A DNA stretch of 64,000 nt from Williamsia limnetica (GTDB lineage: Bacteria > Actinomycetota > Actinomycetes > Mycobacteriales > Mycobacteriaceae): assembly GCF_003217475.1 (NCBI RefSeq), contig NZ_QJSP01000015.1, positions 1 to 64,000 of the forward strand, written 5' to 3'. Positions 34,908-44,569 of the stretch are shown in pieces; positions within the stretch are counted from its first letter, which is position 1; each line of letters begins with the position of its first letter. The notes under the pieces are model-generated. The model did no database searches. It saw only the letters and a list, made by a program, of their open reading frames with translations, and was not told where the DNA came from. Both the position numbers and the translations under genes were made by a program.

Positions 34908-35855
34908 ATGAGCGACAGTTACTTCCACTGGACGAGGGCCGACATGCCGTCCCAGGTCGGCCGCCGGATCATCGTCACCGGAGCCAGCAGCGGTCTCGGA
35001 GCCATCGCGGCTCGCGAGTTGGCCGGCGCCGGCGCCCATGTGATCCTCGCGGTTCGTGACCTCGAAAAGGGCGATCGCGTCGCCAACAGCATTCGGGCGA
35101 GCAGTCCCGGAGCCGTGTGCCGTGTCGAGCATCTGGACCTCGCCGAACTCTCGTCGGTGCGATCATTCGCCGACCGCATGCTTGCCGCCGACCAGCCACT
35201 CGACGTTCTGCTCCTCAACGCCGGTGTCAGCAACCAGCCCTACTCGTTCACCGACGACGGTATCGAGACGACGTTCGCCACGAATGTCGTCGGCCATTTC
35301 GCGTTGACCAACCTGCTGCTCCCGCTGCTCGAAATGGGCGGCGATCCCCGCGTGGTCAGCGTCGGGTCCAATCTGTACCGCCGTTTTCACGCGGACCTGG
35401 CATTCGACGACCTCGCCTTTGGTGACGACTATTCGCCGCAGGGCTCCTATGTCCGATCGAAGGTGGCGACGGTGTTGTTCGCCGCCGAACTCGAACGCCG
35501 ATTGCGGGCCGCGGAATCTCCGGTGCGCAGTCTCATCGCGCATCCGGGGATGAGCACCACCCCGATGCACGCCGGTGTCAACGGGGTGATCCAAAAGTCC
35601 GTGATGGGTCTCGCACAGGCCCTGATCGCGCGTGATGCCGAAGAGGGCGTGCTCCCGCTGCTGTTCGCCGCGACCGGCGACCGGGCGCCCGCGATGCGCT
35701 TTCTCGGATGGCATACCCGCCGCTCCGACAAGCGGCTCTGGAGCGACGAGTTCGTCGGGCGAGGCGCGGACGAAGATCTCGCCCGGAAGCTCTGGAAGAC
35801 ACTCGAAAGCGTCACCGCCGAGGACTTCGAATTGTTCGAGCGGGATTCTGCCTAG
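34908..35855 (+). CDS. Short-chain dehydrogenase (WW-oxidoreductase/retinol DH type)
   Basis: 315 residues: VTGASSGLGAIAARELAGAG, LNAGVS, the active Tyr and Lys in YVRSKVA, and a C-terminal extension. The segment DQPLDVLLLNAG and the late HTRRSDKRLW are like the SDR subgroup that acts on lipophilic alcohols. GAGGAG at 34897-34902 sets the ATG. The divergent TetR gene and two operators control it. The substrate is unknown. Confidence 0.85.
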   Translation: MSDSYFHWTRADMPSQVGRRIIVTGASSGLGAIAARELAGAGAHVILAVRDLEKGDRVANSIRASSPGAVCRVEHLDLAELSSVRSFADRMLAADQPLDVLLLNAGVSNQPYSFTDDGIETTFATNVVGHFALTNLLLPLLEMGGDPRVVSVGSNLYRRFHADLAFDDLAFGDDYSPQGSYVRSKVATVLFAAELERRLRAAESPVRSLIAHPGMSTTPMHAGVNGVIQKSVMGLAQALIARDAEEGVLPLLFAATGDRAPAMRFLGWHTRRSDKRLWSDEFVGRGADEDLARKLWKTLESVTAEDFELFERDSA

Positions 35856-35911
35856 AGGTACGTGACCGGCGACACGGAATCTGTCGCCGCGTTTGCAGGT
35901 TGCACCGTGGC

Positions 35912-37003
35912 ATGACCAGTCCAGCGCTCTTCGAGCCCATCACCCTGCGCGACCTGACCATTGCGAACCGGATCTGGCTGGCGCCCATGTGTCAGTACAG
36001 CTGCTTCGCCGGCGACGGGATGCCCACCGACTGGCATCTCGTGCATCTCGGCTCGCATGCGACGGGCGGTTTCGGACTCATCCTCACCGAGGCCACTGCG
36101 GTGGTTCCTCAGGGCCGGATCAGTCCTCAGGACGCAGGGATCTGGAACGACGAGCAGTCAACTGCCTGGCGGCGCATTGTCGATTTCGTGCACGGTCAGG
36201 ACTCGGCGATCGGCGTCCAACTGGCGCACGCAGGGCGCAAGGCGTCGACCTATTCACCCTTCGCAGACGAGGACGGGTCTGTGCCGGTGGCCGAGGGCGG
36301 GTGGGTGACCAGCGCGCCCTCGCCGATTGCGTTCGAAGGATATGACGTTCCGACAGCGCTGAGTGCTGCCGAGATCGCGGACCTCGTACAGGCATTCGCC
36401 AATGCCGCCCGGCGTGCCGATGACGCCGGATTCGACGTCGTCGAGATCCACGCGGCCCACGGATACCTGCTTCACGAGTTTCTCTCGCCGCTGTCCAATC
36501 AGCGCGACGACCAGTACGGCGGCGACTTCACGGGCCGAACCCGTTTCCTGGTGGAGGTCGTGGACGCCGTCCGCGCGGTGTGGCCGCAGGGCAAGCCCCT
36601 GTTCGTCCGCATTTCGGCAACCGACTGGACCGACGGCGGGTGGACTGCGCAGGAGAGCGCGGATCTCGCGTCGGCGCTGGCACCACACGGCGTCGACCTC
36701 ATCGATGCCTCCACCGGCGGCAACGTACTCGCCGACATTCCGGTGGGCCCCGGATATCAGGTGGAGTTCGCTCAGAGCGTCCGCGAGCAGTCAGGTGTCC
36801 CGACCGCAGCGGTGGGTCTGATCACCGAACCCGGGCAGGCCGAGAAAATACTCTCCTCCGAGGCCGCCGACGCGATCCTCCTCGCCCGTGCCGCGTTGCG
36901 TGAGCCTGCGTGGCCACTGCGCGCCGCGCATGAACTCGGGGTCAGCAGAAACGATGCCCCGTACCCTCCGCAGTACGTCCGGGGGGCCTGGCGCGATAGG
37001 TGA
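35912..37003 (+). CDS. Old Yellow Enzyme, YqjM-type NADH:flavin oxidoreductase
   Basis: 363 residues of the OYE TIM barrel. C27 in APMCQYS is the flavin-tuning cysteine of the YqjM class; HAGRKAS and HAAHGYLLHEFLSPLSNQR supply substrate and FMN residues. It reduces activated C=C bonds such as enones using NAD(P)H. ATG 35912 is chosen by alignment with the family; the frame is open further upstream inside the SDR gene. It may be co-transcribed with the SDR (gap 56 bases). Confidence 0.88.
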   Translation: MTSPALFEPITLRDLTIANRIWLAPMCQYSCFAGDGMPTDWHLVHLGSHATGGFGLILTEATAVVPQGRISPQDAGIWNDEQSTAWRRIVDFVHGQDSAIGVQLAHAGRKASTYSPFADEDGSVPVAEGGWVTSAPSPIAFEGYDVPTALSAAEIADLVQAFANAARRADDAGFDVVEIHAAHGYLLHEFLSPLSNQRDDQYGGDFTGRTRFLVEVVDAVRAVWPQGKPLFVRISATDWTDGGWTAQESADLASALAPHGVDLIDASTGGNVLADIPVGPGYQVEFAQSVREQSGVPTAAVGLITEPGQAEKILSSEAADAILLARAALREPAWPLRAAHELGVSRNDAPYPPQYVRGAWRDR

Positions 37004-37009
37004 GCGGCG

Positions 37010-37336
37010 CTATTCGGGCAGCTCGACGTAGATGCGGGTCCACGGTTGATCGTCGATCAGTTCCCACCGGTGCCCACCGCCGATCGTGTCGTGAGCAAGC
37101 AGCACATCGCCGGGGGTCACGACGAACTGATCGCCTCCCCGGGTGGTGAAGCGCAAGGTGCCGGTGAGCGTGATCACGTACTGGCGGTGTGGGGCGGTGT
37201 GCCATTCGTACGTTCCACCCGCCGGGGTGATCGTGGCGTGGACGCGGAGGGCGTCCTGGATGGGTATGTCGAAATCGCGTTCGGCGAAGTGACTTTCGCC
37301 GTCTTCGCCGGTCCATAGTTCGATCAGTCGACTCAC
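37010..37336 (-). CDS. Small cupin protein
   Basis: 108 residues, one cupin barrel: GGTYEWHTAPHRQYVITLTG holds the first metal-type histidines and GDVLLAHDTIGGGHRW the second motif. No catalytic assignment is possible. GTG 37336 is chosen since upstream codons lack homology-like features and GCAGGG lies seven bases before. It is convergent with the OYE gene (six bases apart). Confidence 0.75.
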   Translation of the reverse strand: MSRLIELWTGEDGESHFAERDFDIPIQDALRVHATITPAGGTYEWHTAPHRQYVITLTGTLRFTTRGGDQFVVTPGDVLLAHDTIGGGHRWELIDDQPWTRIYVELPE

Positions 37337-37468
37337 GTGTTTGCCCTGCTCCCTCGGTTGCCGGTGCGCAGGCCCACGATAACCGCGCCGCGGTCGGCGG
37401 TTGCAAAATCGACAGATGTGGCGACAATCGAGGTGACGGCCGGGTCGGCGCGACGAGGGATCGAATAG

Positions 37469-38038
37469 ATGCTGGGTAGACGACATGTAGGGCACATCGG
37501 GCGCAGCGCACCGGCGGCCGCACTGAGCAGACCCGTCGATCGCTACGAGGTCCGACTACGCAGGTGGTTGGCGCTCACTGTCTGCGCGGCCACTCTGCTC
37601 CCGATCGTGGTCGGGTTGCTGGTGTGGAATGCGGCAGATCCAGCCGTTTCACCCACGGTGATCTCCTCGGCCCGAGCGGTGGTCGATACACCGGCGCAGC
37701 CGGTCACCGCGCAGACGATAGGCGCTCCGTTGGTGACCGTGCAGGCGCACTGGGACTGGAACGGTGTCCGCCACGACGGCGTGGTCGCAGTCCCGTCGGG
37801 CACAGCGGCCGGCACGAACGTGGCCATCAACGTCGACCAGAACGGCGACTGGGTCGGGGTCGCGTCACCCGCCGAGAAGCGGATGTACGCCACGACAGCG
37901 GCAACAGTGCTCGCGATCTTCGTGTCGATACTCATCGTCGCCGTCGGCCGCGAGCGCGCACGACATCTACTGGACCGTCGCCACGAGCAATACTGGACCG
38001 AGAGTCTGCGGCGCTTTTTCGCGACCCAACCCGACTGA
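37469..38038 (+). CDS. Rv1733c-like two-helix membrane protein
   Basis: 189 residues. One helix at about 29-50 (LALTVCAATLLPIVVGLLVW) and one at 136-156 flank an outside domain of about 85 residues with VQAHWDWNGVRHDG and VAVPSGTAAGTNVAINVD. That pattern and length resemble the mycobacterial Rv1733c family, whose founding member belongs to the dormancy regulon; its function is not settled. No operon partner. Confidence 0.72.
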   Translation: MLGRRHVGHIGRSAPAAALSRPVDRYEVRLRRWLALTVCAATLLPIVVGLLVWNAADPAVSPTVISSARAVVDTPAQPVTAQTIGAPLVTVQAHWDWNGVRHDGVVAVPSGTAAGTNVAINVDQNGDWVGVASPAEKRMYATTAATVLAIFVSILIVAVGRERARHLLDRRHEQYWTESLRRFFATQPD

Positions 38039-38066
38039 GCCGGCCCACTTCTTCGCACCCACTGAT

Positions 38067-38297
38067 TCAGCAGCACCGTCCCTGAGGGTTCGCATCCTGA
38101 TTGCGGTATCGCATGCGCCAGTAGTCGCTCTCGCTCACCGGCGCGACGCCTGGGTGGTGTGCCGACTGGTGCGCGAGGTACCGCCGATAGTGATTGTCGC
38201 CCATCACCGAACGGACGTACCAGCGAAGCGCGCCGGCTCCCCGCCGCAGACTGTCGATCAGTGCGACGTCCTTGCCGGTCTGCCGATCTTCTCCCAT
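38067..38297 (-). CDS. YbdD/YjiX-family small protein
   Basis: 76 residues ending ANPQGRCC, with WYVRSVMGDNHYRRYLAH in the middle; these are the marks of the YbdD/YjiX family, always found after CstA-type carriers. It overlaps the cstA end by 40 bases. AAGGAGGTGGAG lies before the ATG. It probably modulates the transporter. Confidence 0.87.
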   Translation of the reverse strand: MGEDRQTGKDVALIDSLRRGAGALRWYVRSVMGDNHYRRYLAHQSAHHPGVAPVSESDYWRMRYRNQDANPQGRCC

Positions 38298-40519
38298 TCT
38301 TGCTCCACCTCCTTCTCGGTGGATGTTGCGATCAGTCCGCTCGGCGCGAAGATCTTCGACTCGACGGGTTCGTCCTCCGTGGTCGGCAGACCACCGTTGC
38401 GGATGGCCTTCACACAGACGAACGCGGCTGCTGCAGCAACGATGAGCACGAGCACCGCGAAGATGATCGACAACGTCCCCTGGATGAAGGTGTTGCGGAT
38501 CACCGCATCGATCGCGTCGGGGGTCGCGGCCGTCTTGAACTTCTCCAAACCCTGGTCTTTGGCGTTCTTGAAGTCACTGTGCTGCTGCCAGTAACCGATG
38601 GCCGGGTTGTTCGAGAAGATCTTCTGGTAGGACGCGGTCATCGTCACGATGAGATCCCACGCGAGCGGGATACCGGGTATCCACGCCCATTTGAAGAGTC
38701 CACGTTTGAGCACGACCACCAAGATCAGCGTCAGCGCGATCGCCGCGAGCAACTGGTTGGCGATGCCGAACAACGGGAATAGGGTGTTGATGCCGCCGAG
38801 CGGGTCGGTGACGCCCATCAGCAAAATCGAACCCCAGAGACCGACGACGATCAGCGTGCACAGCCAGGCGCCCGGCTTCCACGACGGATCCTTGAAACGC
38901 TTGCCACCCTTCACATTGCTCAGACCGTCCGAGAGCATGAACCGCGCGACGCGAGTTCCTGCATCGACCGTCGTGAGGATGAAGAGGGCCTCGAACATGA
39001 TCGCGAAGTGGTACCAGAACGACCGCAGCGACTCGCCACCGAACGCGCTCTGCATGGTGTCGGCCATACCCATGGCCAGCGTCGGGGCGCCACCGGTCTT
39101 GGAGATTATGGATTCCTCGCCGACGGCCTTCGCGGCGGCGTCGAGCTCGGCCGCGGTGGTGGGGGCGCCGGAGAGGTTGAGGGTGTTGTTGACGTAGTCG
39201 GCTGCGCCCTCCGGGGTTCCGCCCGTGACCCCCTTGGGTGCGTTCATCGAGAAGTACAGGTGCTGATTGAGGATGCACGCCGTGATGAGCGCCATGATCG
39301 CAACAAAAGACTCGGTGAGCATGCCGCCGTAGCCGATGATCCGGGCCTGGCTCTCCTTCTCCATCAGCTTCGGAGTGGTGCCGGATGCAATGAGCGCGTG
39401 GAAACCTGACAACGCGCCGCATGCGATCGTGATGAACAGGAACGGGAACAGCGAACCGGCGAAGGCCGGGCCCTGACCGTTGTGGGCGAACTCGCTGACC
39501 GCAGGTGCCTGCATGACCGGCCTGGCGATGACGATGCCCAGAGCCAAGAGCACGATGGTGCCGATCTTCATGAAGGTCGACAGGTAATCGCGGGGAGCGA
39601 GCAGCAGCCACACCGGCAGCACTGCCGCGGCGAAGCCGTAGATGATGATGGCCCAGCTCAGGAAGACGGGAGAGAGACTGAACCAGTCCGCGCCCCAGCT
39701 GGATTCGCCGACGTACCGACCCATGATGATGGCGAGCATCAGCAGCACGAAGCCGATGATCGATACCTCCGACACGCGCCCTGGCCGCAGGAATCGCAGG
39801 TAGACGCCCATGAACAGGGCAATGGGGATGGTCATCGCGAGCGAGAAGACACCCCAGGGGCTTTCCGCCAGGGCGTTGACCACGACCAGTCCGAGCACAG
39901 CGATGAGGATGATCATGATGACGAACACCGCGATGAGAGCGGCGAAACCGCCTACGTCGCCGAGTTCGTCACGCGCCATCTGCCCGAGGCTGCGTCCGCG
40001 ACGTCGGGTGGAGATGGTGAGCACCAGGTAGTCCTGCACACATCCGGCGAACACCGCCCCGATGATGATCCAGATGGTTCCCGGCAGATAGCCCATCTGC
40101 GCGGCGAGCACCGGACCGACCAGAGGGCCCGCACCGGCGATGGCAGCGAAATGGTGCCCGAAGAGCACACGGCGGTCGGTCGGCATGTAGTCCTGCGCGT
40201 TGTCGAGGACCTCGGCCGGGGTGGCGTGGTCGTCGCGCGGTTTGACGACCTTCATCTCGATCAGCCGCGCGTAGAAGCGGTAGCCAATCACGTAGGTACA
40301 CAGCGCGGCGATCACGAACCAGATCGCATTGACGGTCTCACCGCGGACGAAGGCGATGATCGCCCAGGCGATGGCGCCGATGACAGCGATGACGGCGAAC
40401 AGGATGCGTTTGCCGACGGTCATCGGGCTGCGATCGATGATCGCGACGGGGGGAAGATCGGGGTCTGTCTTGATGAGATCGATGTTCGGATCTCTGTCGC
40501 GTTCCTGGGTCAGCGTCAC
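38258..40519 (-). CDS. cstA: CstA-family pyruvate/peptide transporter
   Basis: 753 residues with many membrane helices. FGHHFAAIAGAGPLVGPVLAAQMGY near 115-140 is the CstA signature, and GGMLTESFVAIMALITACIL lies in the middle. The N-terminal 35 residues are a soluble extension. In other bacteria CstA-type proteins take up pyruvate or peptides under starvation. The GTG start has CAGGAG six bases upstream. Paired with the YbdD gene that overlaps its 3' end. A kinase/regulator pair lies about 1 kb away but is not adjacent enough to assign control. Confidence 0.9.
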   Translation of the reverse strand: MTLTQERDRDPNIDLIKTDPDLPPVAIIDRSPMTVGKRILFAVIAVIGAIAWAIIAFVRGETVNAIWFVIAALCTYVIGYRFYARLIEMKVVKPRDDHATPAEVLDNAQDYMPTDRRVLFGHHFAAIAGAGPLVGPVLAAQMGYLPGTIWIIIGAVFAGCVQDYLVLTISTRRRGRSLGQMARDELGDVGGFAALIAVFVIMIILIAVLGLVVVNALAESPWGVFSLAMTIPIALFMGVYLRFLRPGRVSEVSIIGFVLLMLAIIMGRYVGESSWGADWFSLSPVFLSWAIIIYGFAAAVLPVWLLLAPRDYLSTFMKIGTIVLLALGIVIARPVMQAPAVSEFAHNGQGPAFAGSLFPFLFITIACGALSGFHALIASGTTPKLMEKESQARIIGYGGMLTESFVAIMALITACILNQHLYFSMNAPKGVTGGTPEGAADYVNNTLNLSGAPTTAAELDAAAKAVGEESIISKTGGAPTLAMGMADTMQSAFGGESLRSFWYHFAIMFEALFILTTVDAGTRVARFMLSDGLSNVKGGKRFKDPSWKPGAWLCTLIVVGLWGSILLMGVTDPLGGINTLFPLFGIANQLLAAIALTLILVVVLKRGLFKWAWIPGIPLAWDLIVTMTASYQKIFSNNPAIGYWQQHSDFKNAKDQGLEKFKTAATPDAIDAVIRNTFIQGTLSIIFAVLVLIVAAAAAFVCVKAIRNGGLPTTEDEPVESKIFAPSGLIATSTEKEVEQEWEKIGRPARTSH

Positions 40520-40716
40520 CGTTGCTCCTGTGCGTTGTGGGCGGTAGGAGGACTTACCGCTTCCGCCGTGATGACAGAAACGTTGGATCCGGCGCCACCC
40601 TGGCTCGCGGGTCTTGAACCAGTGTGGCGCCGGTCACTCTACGCCCGAACCCGAACGGAGAATTTCGGACCCCTTTCCCTTGCGAACGACGCACGTGCGA
40701 TGCCGCTGATCGGTCG

Positions 40717-41400
40717 TCAGCGGTTGATGGTGCTCTTACCCAACGCCAGTCCGGCGAAGACGATCACCAGCCACAATCCGCTGACCACCCCCGGGAACCC
40801 GGGCAGCCCGAATGCGGCGACGGTCACGACGACCGGTAGAACCGCCAGTACGCTGACGACTCCGATCCAGCGCGAGACGAGTCGTTCACCGAAGGCCATC
40901 CACACGATGGCGCCGGCGGCAACGGTCACGCCGAGGTAGCCGATGAACGATCCGAAGTCGTTGAGCACGTACAGCACGTACAGGCCGGCTTTGTCGAAGG
41001 CCTCGTCTTCGCTGCCGCCGTTGTACAAACCCATCGCGCCCTTCCAGCCGTAGCCGAGGGACAGGGCTCCTGCCGAGGCCGTGAATCCGAGGGGCACGAC
41101 GCGGGCCGCGGTGCTGGTCGGGGTCCGGGGTTCGACGTGCCGCTTCCAGGCGGCGGCGAGTACGAGCAGCAGTGCGACGGTGAGGTATCCGGTGATGATC
41201 GAGCCGTGGGCCTTACCGCTACTGATGTCGTCGACAACGTCGGAGTTGTACGGCGTGTTCTCGTCCCACTCGGGATGCAGATCGAACGCCAGCGTCGCTG
41301 CCAAGGCGCCGATGCCGGCAGCCACGCCCACCCAGGGCCACCGCCCCTTCGTCGTGGTCTCGGTCTCGGTCGTCGGGTGTGCGGTGATCGGAGTGGTCAT
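40717..41400 (-). CDS. Unknown membrane protein
   Basis: 227 residues if it starts at ATG 41400; a start at ATG 41439 would add 13 residues, and neither has a good ribosome site. The first 20 residues are Thr-rich and soluble, then about six hydrophobic helices follow, with an acidic loop (FDLHPEWDENTPYNSDVVDD) after the first. I do not recognise the family. It is divergent from the histidine kinase gene, so the pair may be co-regulated. Confidence 0.65.
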   Translation of the reverse strand: MTTPITAHPTTETETTTKGRWPWVGVAAGIGALAATLAFDLHPEWDENTPYNSDVVDDISSGKAHGSIITGYLTVALLLVLAAAWKRHVEPRTPTSTAARVVPLGFTASAGALSLGYGWKGAMGLYNGGSEDEAFDKAGLYVLYVLNDFGSFIGYLGVTVAAGAIVWMAFGERLVSRWIGVVSVLAVLPVVVTVAAFGLPGFPGVVSGLWLVIVFAGLALGKSTINR

Positions 41401-41576
41401 CGTGGTTCGCTTTCTCGTGAGGGTGGTGCGTGGAGTCATCGAAGTCGTCTTGGATCGACATGGTCACCGACTCTGCGGCGGGACTTGTCCCGGACAACAG
41501 GGACACCGGTCCCGGTGGCCCGGGAAACTTCAGCCGAGCGGCGACTTTGCCGCGTCGGGCATGCCACGATGACCAC

Positions 41577-43604
41577 GTGAAAGCCGCCGTCCATCGTTTC
41601 GCCGACAGGATCGGCGATCGGGGGCTGCGCCGAGCCGCGTTGGTCGGTGGAATCGTCGCGGTCGCCTGCGTCGCGGGCACCCTTGTCCTGCACTGGGAAC
41701 TGACCCGACGCGTGGACGTCGACCCGGTGTACGCCAGCGATCTCGTGCTGGGTTCGGTGTGGCCGGTCGCGGGTGTGGTGGTGGTCTATCAGCAACCGCG
41801 AAATCGGTGCGGTTGGTTGCTCGTCGGTACCGGCCTCATGAGCGTCTACCTGCTGCTCGGGCAGTACAGCGTCTGGAGCGCGAAGGTGACGCCGTTGCCC
41901 GGATCGGCTGTGGCCGATTGGATCTCGATGTTCGGTTTCGGGGTCTACTTCATCGTGCTGCCGCTGCTCACCTTGATCTTCCCCGACGGCAGGGTGCGGT
42001 CGCGGCCCGAGAAGGCCCTCGCGGTCTCGGCGCTCACGGCAGCCGGCGGTGCCATCTGCGCGCGGATGGTGGTGCCCGGCCCCGCGGACGTCGACGGATC
42101 GATCCGCAACCCGATCGGTATCGATGCGCTCGAGCCCCTCAACTACGTGACGCTCGTCAGCTCCTTCTACTGTCTGGCGGTCGCGACGCCGCTGGCCGTG
42201 ATCGCGCTCGTCGTGCGCACTCGGCGCGCTGTCGGCGTGCAGCGAGCGCAGCTGCAATGGTTCATGGTCGGCGGGATCGTGATGGCCTGCGCCTTGATCG
42301 GCGCGTTACTGCTCAGGGATAACGCCCTTGGTAACGCGGCGTTTGTCGTGGCGCTGCTGTCGCTGCCGGTGGCAGTCGTGCTGGCGACGTTGCGCTATCG
42401 GCTCTTAGATGCCGAGTTTGCACTGAGTCGATCGATCGTCCTGGTGCTCGTCGTCGCGGTGGTGGCCACCAGCGGGGGACTCGTACTGTGGCAGATCGAT
42501 CCAGACATCGCCGGATCGCGCGCAGGTATCGCACTGGTGGTGGTCTGTGTACTGAGTGCGTTCGCCGTACGCGCAGTGCTGCAACGAGTCATCGACGACC
42601 TGTGGTTTCCCCAGTTGCGGGGAACACGGACCCTGGCGCCCAGGATCTCCGAGGCGGTCTCGTTGTCGACGGAGCCGCGTGCTGCGCTGGCCGACCTGAT
42701 CTCGGCCCTGCGTAGCGAGTTGCGCATGCCGTATGTGGCGTTCGACGGTGCGATTCGCACCGAAGTCGGTCATCGCCCTGAACGTGTGGTCACCATCGAG
42801 GCAATCGCCATGGGTCGTAGGGTCGGCCAACTCGAAGTCGCGCCCCGCAGGGCGGGCGATGGCTTCAGCGATGCAGAACGCACGCTGCTCGAACAGGCGG
42901 CCGCGCACGGCGCGATGATGGCATACGCGGCATCGCTCGTGGCCGAGACAGAAGACTCACGCGCCCGCATCGTCGCGGCCCGGGAGGAAGAGCGGCGGAG
43001 GCTGCGCAATGATCTTCACGACGGCGTGGGCCCGAGTCTGGCCGGGATCGCGCTGCAGATGGATGCGCTCGCACATACCCTGCGCCGCAGCGGCGACATC
43101 GAATACGCAGAGAACGCCGACAGCATCCGCGACCGGGTCCGGGAGACCGTCGCGCAGGTCCGCGCGGTATCACATGGACTGCGACCGCCGGTCCTCGACC
43201 AACTCGGTCTCGCTGAGGCGCTGCGTCAACTCGTCGACGGGCTCGGGATGGTCGAAGGTGTGGTGCAACTCGACGACATGGGTGAGTTGCCCGCCGCCGC
43301 CGAGGTCGCCACCTACTCGATCGCCGCCGAGGCCGTGACCAATGTCGTCCACCACAGTGCCGCGTCGCGCGTGCGTATCGACGTCGAATGCGATGGGCAA
43401 TACCTCGAACTCCGGGTCAGCGACAATGGTCGCGGATTGCCCGGCCGTCCGAGGCCGGGAGTCGGTTTGACGAGTATGCGGCAGCGGGCCGCCGAGGTGG
43501 GAGGTCGGGTGGAGCACCTGGCGGCCCAAGGTGGCGGAACGGTCGTCCGGTTGGTGCTACCGGTGACTTCCCTTCCCGGACAAGGGAAGGTGGCAAGTCT
43601 GTGA
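41577..43604 (+). CDS. NarL-class membrane histidine kinase
   Basis: 675 residues. The N-terminal half has about eight hydrophobic segments to residue 345; a GAF-like region with weaker similarity covers 360-460; the HisKA_3 motif is EERRRLRNDLHDGVGPSLAG with H481; the ATPase has DNGRGLPG and GVGLTSMRQRAAE. GTG 41577 is the best start; there is no good ribosome site. The stop overlaps the regulator start (GTGA). The signal is unknown. Confidence 0.83.
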   Translation: MKAAVHRFADRIGDRGLRRAALVGGIVAVACVAGTLVLHWELTRRVDVDPVYASDLVLGSVWPVAGVVVVYQQPRNRCGWLLVGTGLMSVYLLLGQYSVWSAKVTPLPGSAVADWISMFGFGVYFIVLPLLTLIFPDGRVRSRPEKALAVSALTAAGGAICARMVVPGPADVDGSIRNPIGIDALEPLNYVTLVSSFYCLAVATPLAVIALVVRTRRAVGVQRAQLQWFMVGGIVMACALIGALLLRDNALGNAAFVVALLSLPVAVVLATLRYRLLDAEFALSRSIVLVLVVAVVATSGGLVLWQIDPDIAGSRAGIALVVVCVLSAFAVRAVLQRVIDDLWFPQLRGTRTLAPRISEAVSLSTEPRAALADLISALRSELRMPYVAFDGAIRTEVGHRPERVVTIEAIAMGRRVGQLEVAPRRAGDGFSDAERTLLEQAAAHGAMMAYAASLVAETEDSRARIVAAREEERRRLRNDLHDGVGPSLAGIALQMDALAHTLRRSGDIEYAENADSIRDRVRETVAQVRAVSHGLRPPVLDQLGLAEALRQLVDGLGMVEGVVQLDDMGELPAAAEVATYSIAAEAVTNVVHHSAASRVRIDVECDGQYLELRVSDNGRGLPGRPRPGVGLTSMRQRAAEVGGRVEHLAAQGGGTVVRLVLPVTSLPGQGKVASL

Positions 43605-44254
43605 CCACTGTGCTGGTGGTCGACGACCACGCGTTGTTCCGGGCGGGCCTGCTGGCCGTGCTCTCCGCCATGGACGATGTGGATGTCGTCGGCGAGGCGG
43701 CCAACGGGGAGGATGCCGTGGCGGCCGTCGAATCGATGCAGCCGCAGGTGGTCCTGATGGATCTGCGCATGCCCGGCATCGGTGGGCTTGCGGCGACCGC
43801 GAGAATCGCTGAACGGCATCCCGAGGTGGCAGTGGTGGTGCTGACCATGAGCGAGGACGCCGACTCGGTGTTCGCGGCGTTGCGTGCCGGAGCCCGCGGG
43901 TACCTGCTCAAGGAGGCAGGCGCAGACGATGTGCAGCGCACGATTGCGGCTGTGGCCAGAGGCGAGGCGGTGTTCGGCCCGCGGGTGGCCGAGCAAGTTG
44001 TCGGATTCTTTTCATCGGAGAGCACAGCCTCAACGGTGCCCCAGGCATTTCCCGAGCTCACCAGCCGCGAACGCGAGGTGCTCGAACTGATGGCCCGCGG
44101 TCTCGACAACGCGGCCATCGCTCGGCGACTGTTCCTGTCAGAGAAGACAGTCCGCAACAGGGTCAGTGAAATCCTGGCGAAACTGCGCGCCCGTACCCGC
44201 GCAGAAGCCGTTGCCAGAGCCCGGGACGCAGGGATCGGTGGCGCTCCTGGCTGA
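43601..44254 (+). CDS. NarL-type response regulator
   Basis: 217 residues: receiver with D8-D9 acids, phosphoacceptor D54 in VLMDLRMPG, and a C-terminal LuxR helix-turn-helix (LTSREREVLELMARGLDNAAIA). Partner of the kinase just upstream by overlap of four bases. Its targets cannot be read from the sequence; GGGAC-TT-GTCCC at 41479-41490, before the kinase gene, is a possible self-control site. Confidence 0.9.
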   Translation: MTTVLVVDDHALFRAGLLAVLSAMDDVDVVGEAANGEDAVAAVESMQPQVVLMDLRMPGIGGLAATARIAERHPEVAVVVLTMSEDADSVFAALRAGARGYLLKEAGADDVQRTIAAVARGEAVFGPRVAEQVVGFFSSESTASTVPQAFPELTSREREVLELMARGLDNAAIARRLFLSEKTVRNRVSEILAKLRARTRAEAVARARDAGIGGAPG

Positions 44255-44415
44255 CCTGCCACTTGGTTGCGTACGCGCCAGTTGCATGTGGCACCGGCCC
44301 CCTGGATGAATGTGACTGATCTGTCACCGATTTCGACCATGACATTTACGAAGTACTAAGCTGCACAACCTGTTACTCGTGCGAACGGACCGAGCGATGT
44401 CAGAGGTCGGTGATA

Positions 44416-44431
44416 ACCTTCGATCGAAGGT
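44416..44431. promoter_or_regulatory. Perfect 16-bp palindrome
   Basis: ACCTTCGATCGAAGGT reads the same on both strands. It lies about 140 bases before the 13E12-type gene. It shares TTCGA-like elements with the LexA site downstream but lacks the N4 spacer, so the binding protein is not identified. Confidence 0.45.
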
Positions 44432-44509
44432 GCTGCGCGCAAGCGGAGTCGACTACTTCTGAATCGTAATCTGTTCAACACCAATACTATTCATGCGTTC
44501 GAACTACTT

Positions 44510-44525
44510 GCGAACACCTGTTCGA
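44510..44525. promoter_or_regulatory. LexA (SOS) box-like site
   Basis: GCGAACACCTGTTCGA matches the mycobacterial SOS box TCGAAC-N4-GTTCGA at 11 of 12 defined positions. It is 45 bases before the start of the DUF222/HNH gene. Several 13E12-family genes of Mycobacterium tuberculosis are in the LexA regulon, which supports the call. Confidence 0.7.
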
Positions 44526-44569
44526 GCGGATATGGTGAGTGTAGTCAATCGACCTGGGGGAGGGTTTCG

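Larger units (their letters stand above)
44255..44569. promoter_or_regulatory. 315-base AT-richer leader region of the 13E12-type gene
   Basis: No gene is seen. The region is clearly richer in A and T than its surroundings. It holds a perfect 16-base palindrome (44416-44431), a GTTCGAAC palindrome at 44497-44504 and a LexA-box-like site at 44510-44525. GGGGGAGGG just before 44570 is the ribosome site. Confidence 0.6.

Noticed and set aside
35708-35911. An Old Yellow Enzyme start inside the SDR gene
   Set aside because: The extra residues overlap the SDR coding sequence in another frame and show no OYE similarity.
38258-44254. A functional link between CstA and the NarL-type kinase/regulator pair, like the pyruvate-sensing pairs of enterobacteria
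   Set aside because: An unrelated membrane protein gene lies between them, strands differ, the kinase class is different, and no shared site was found.
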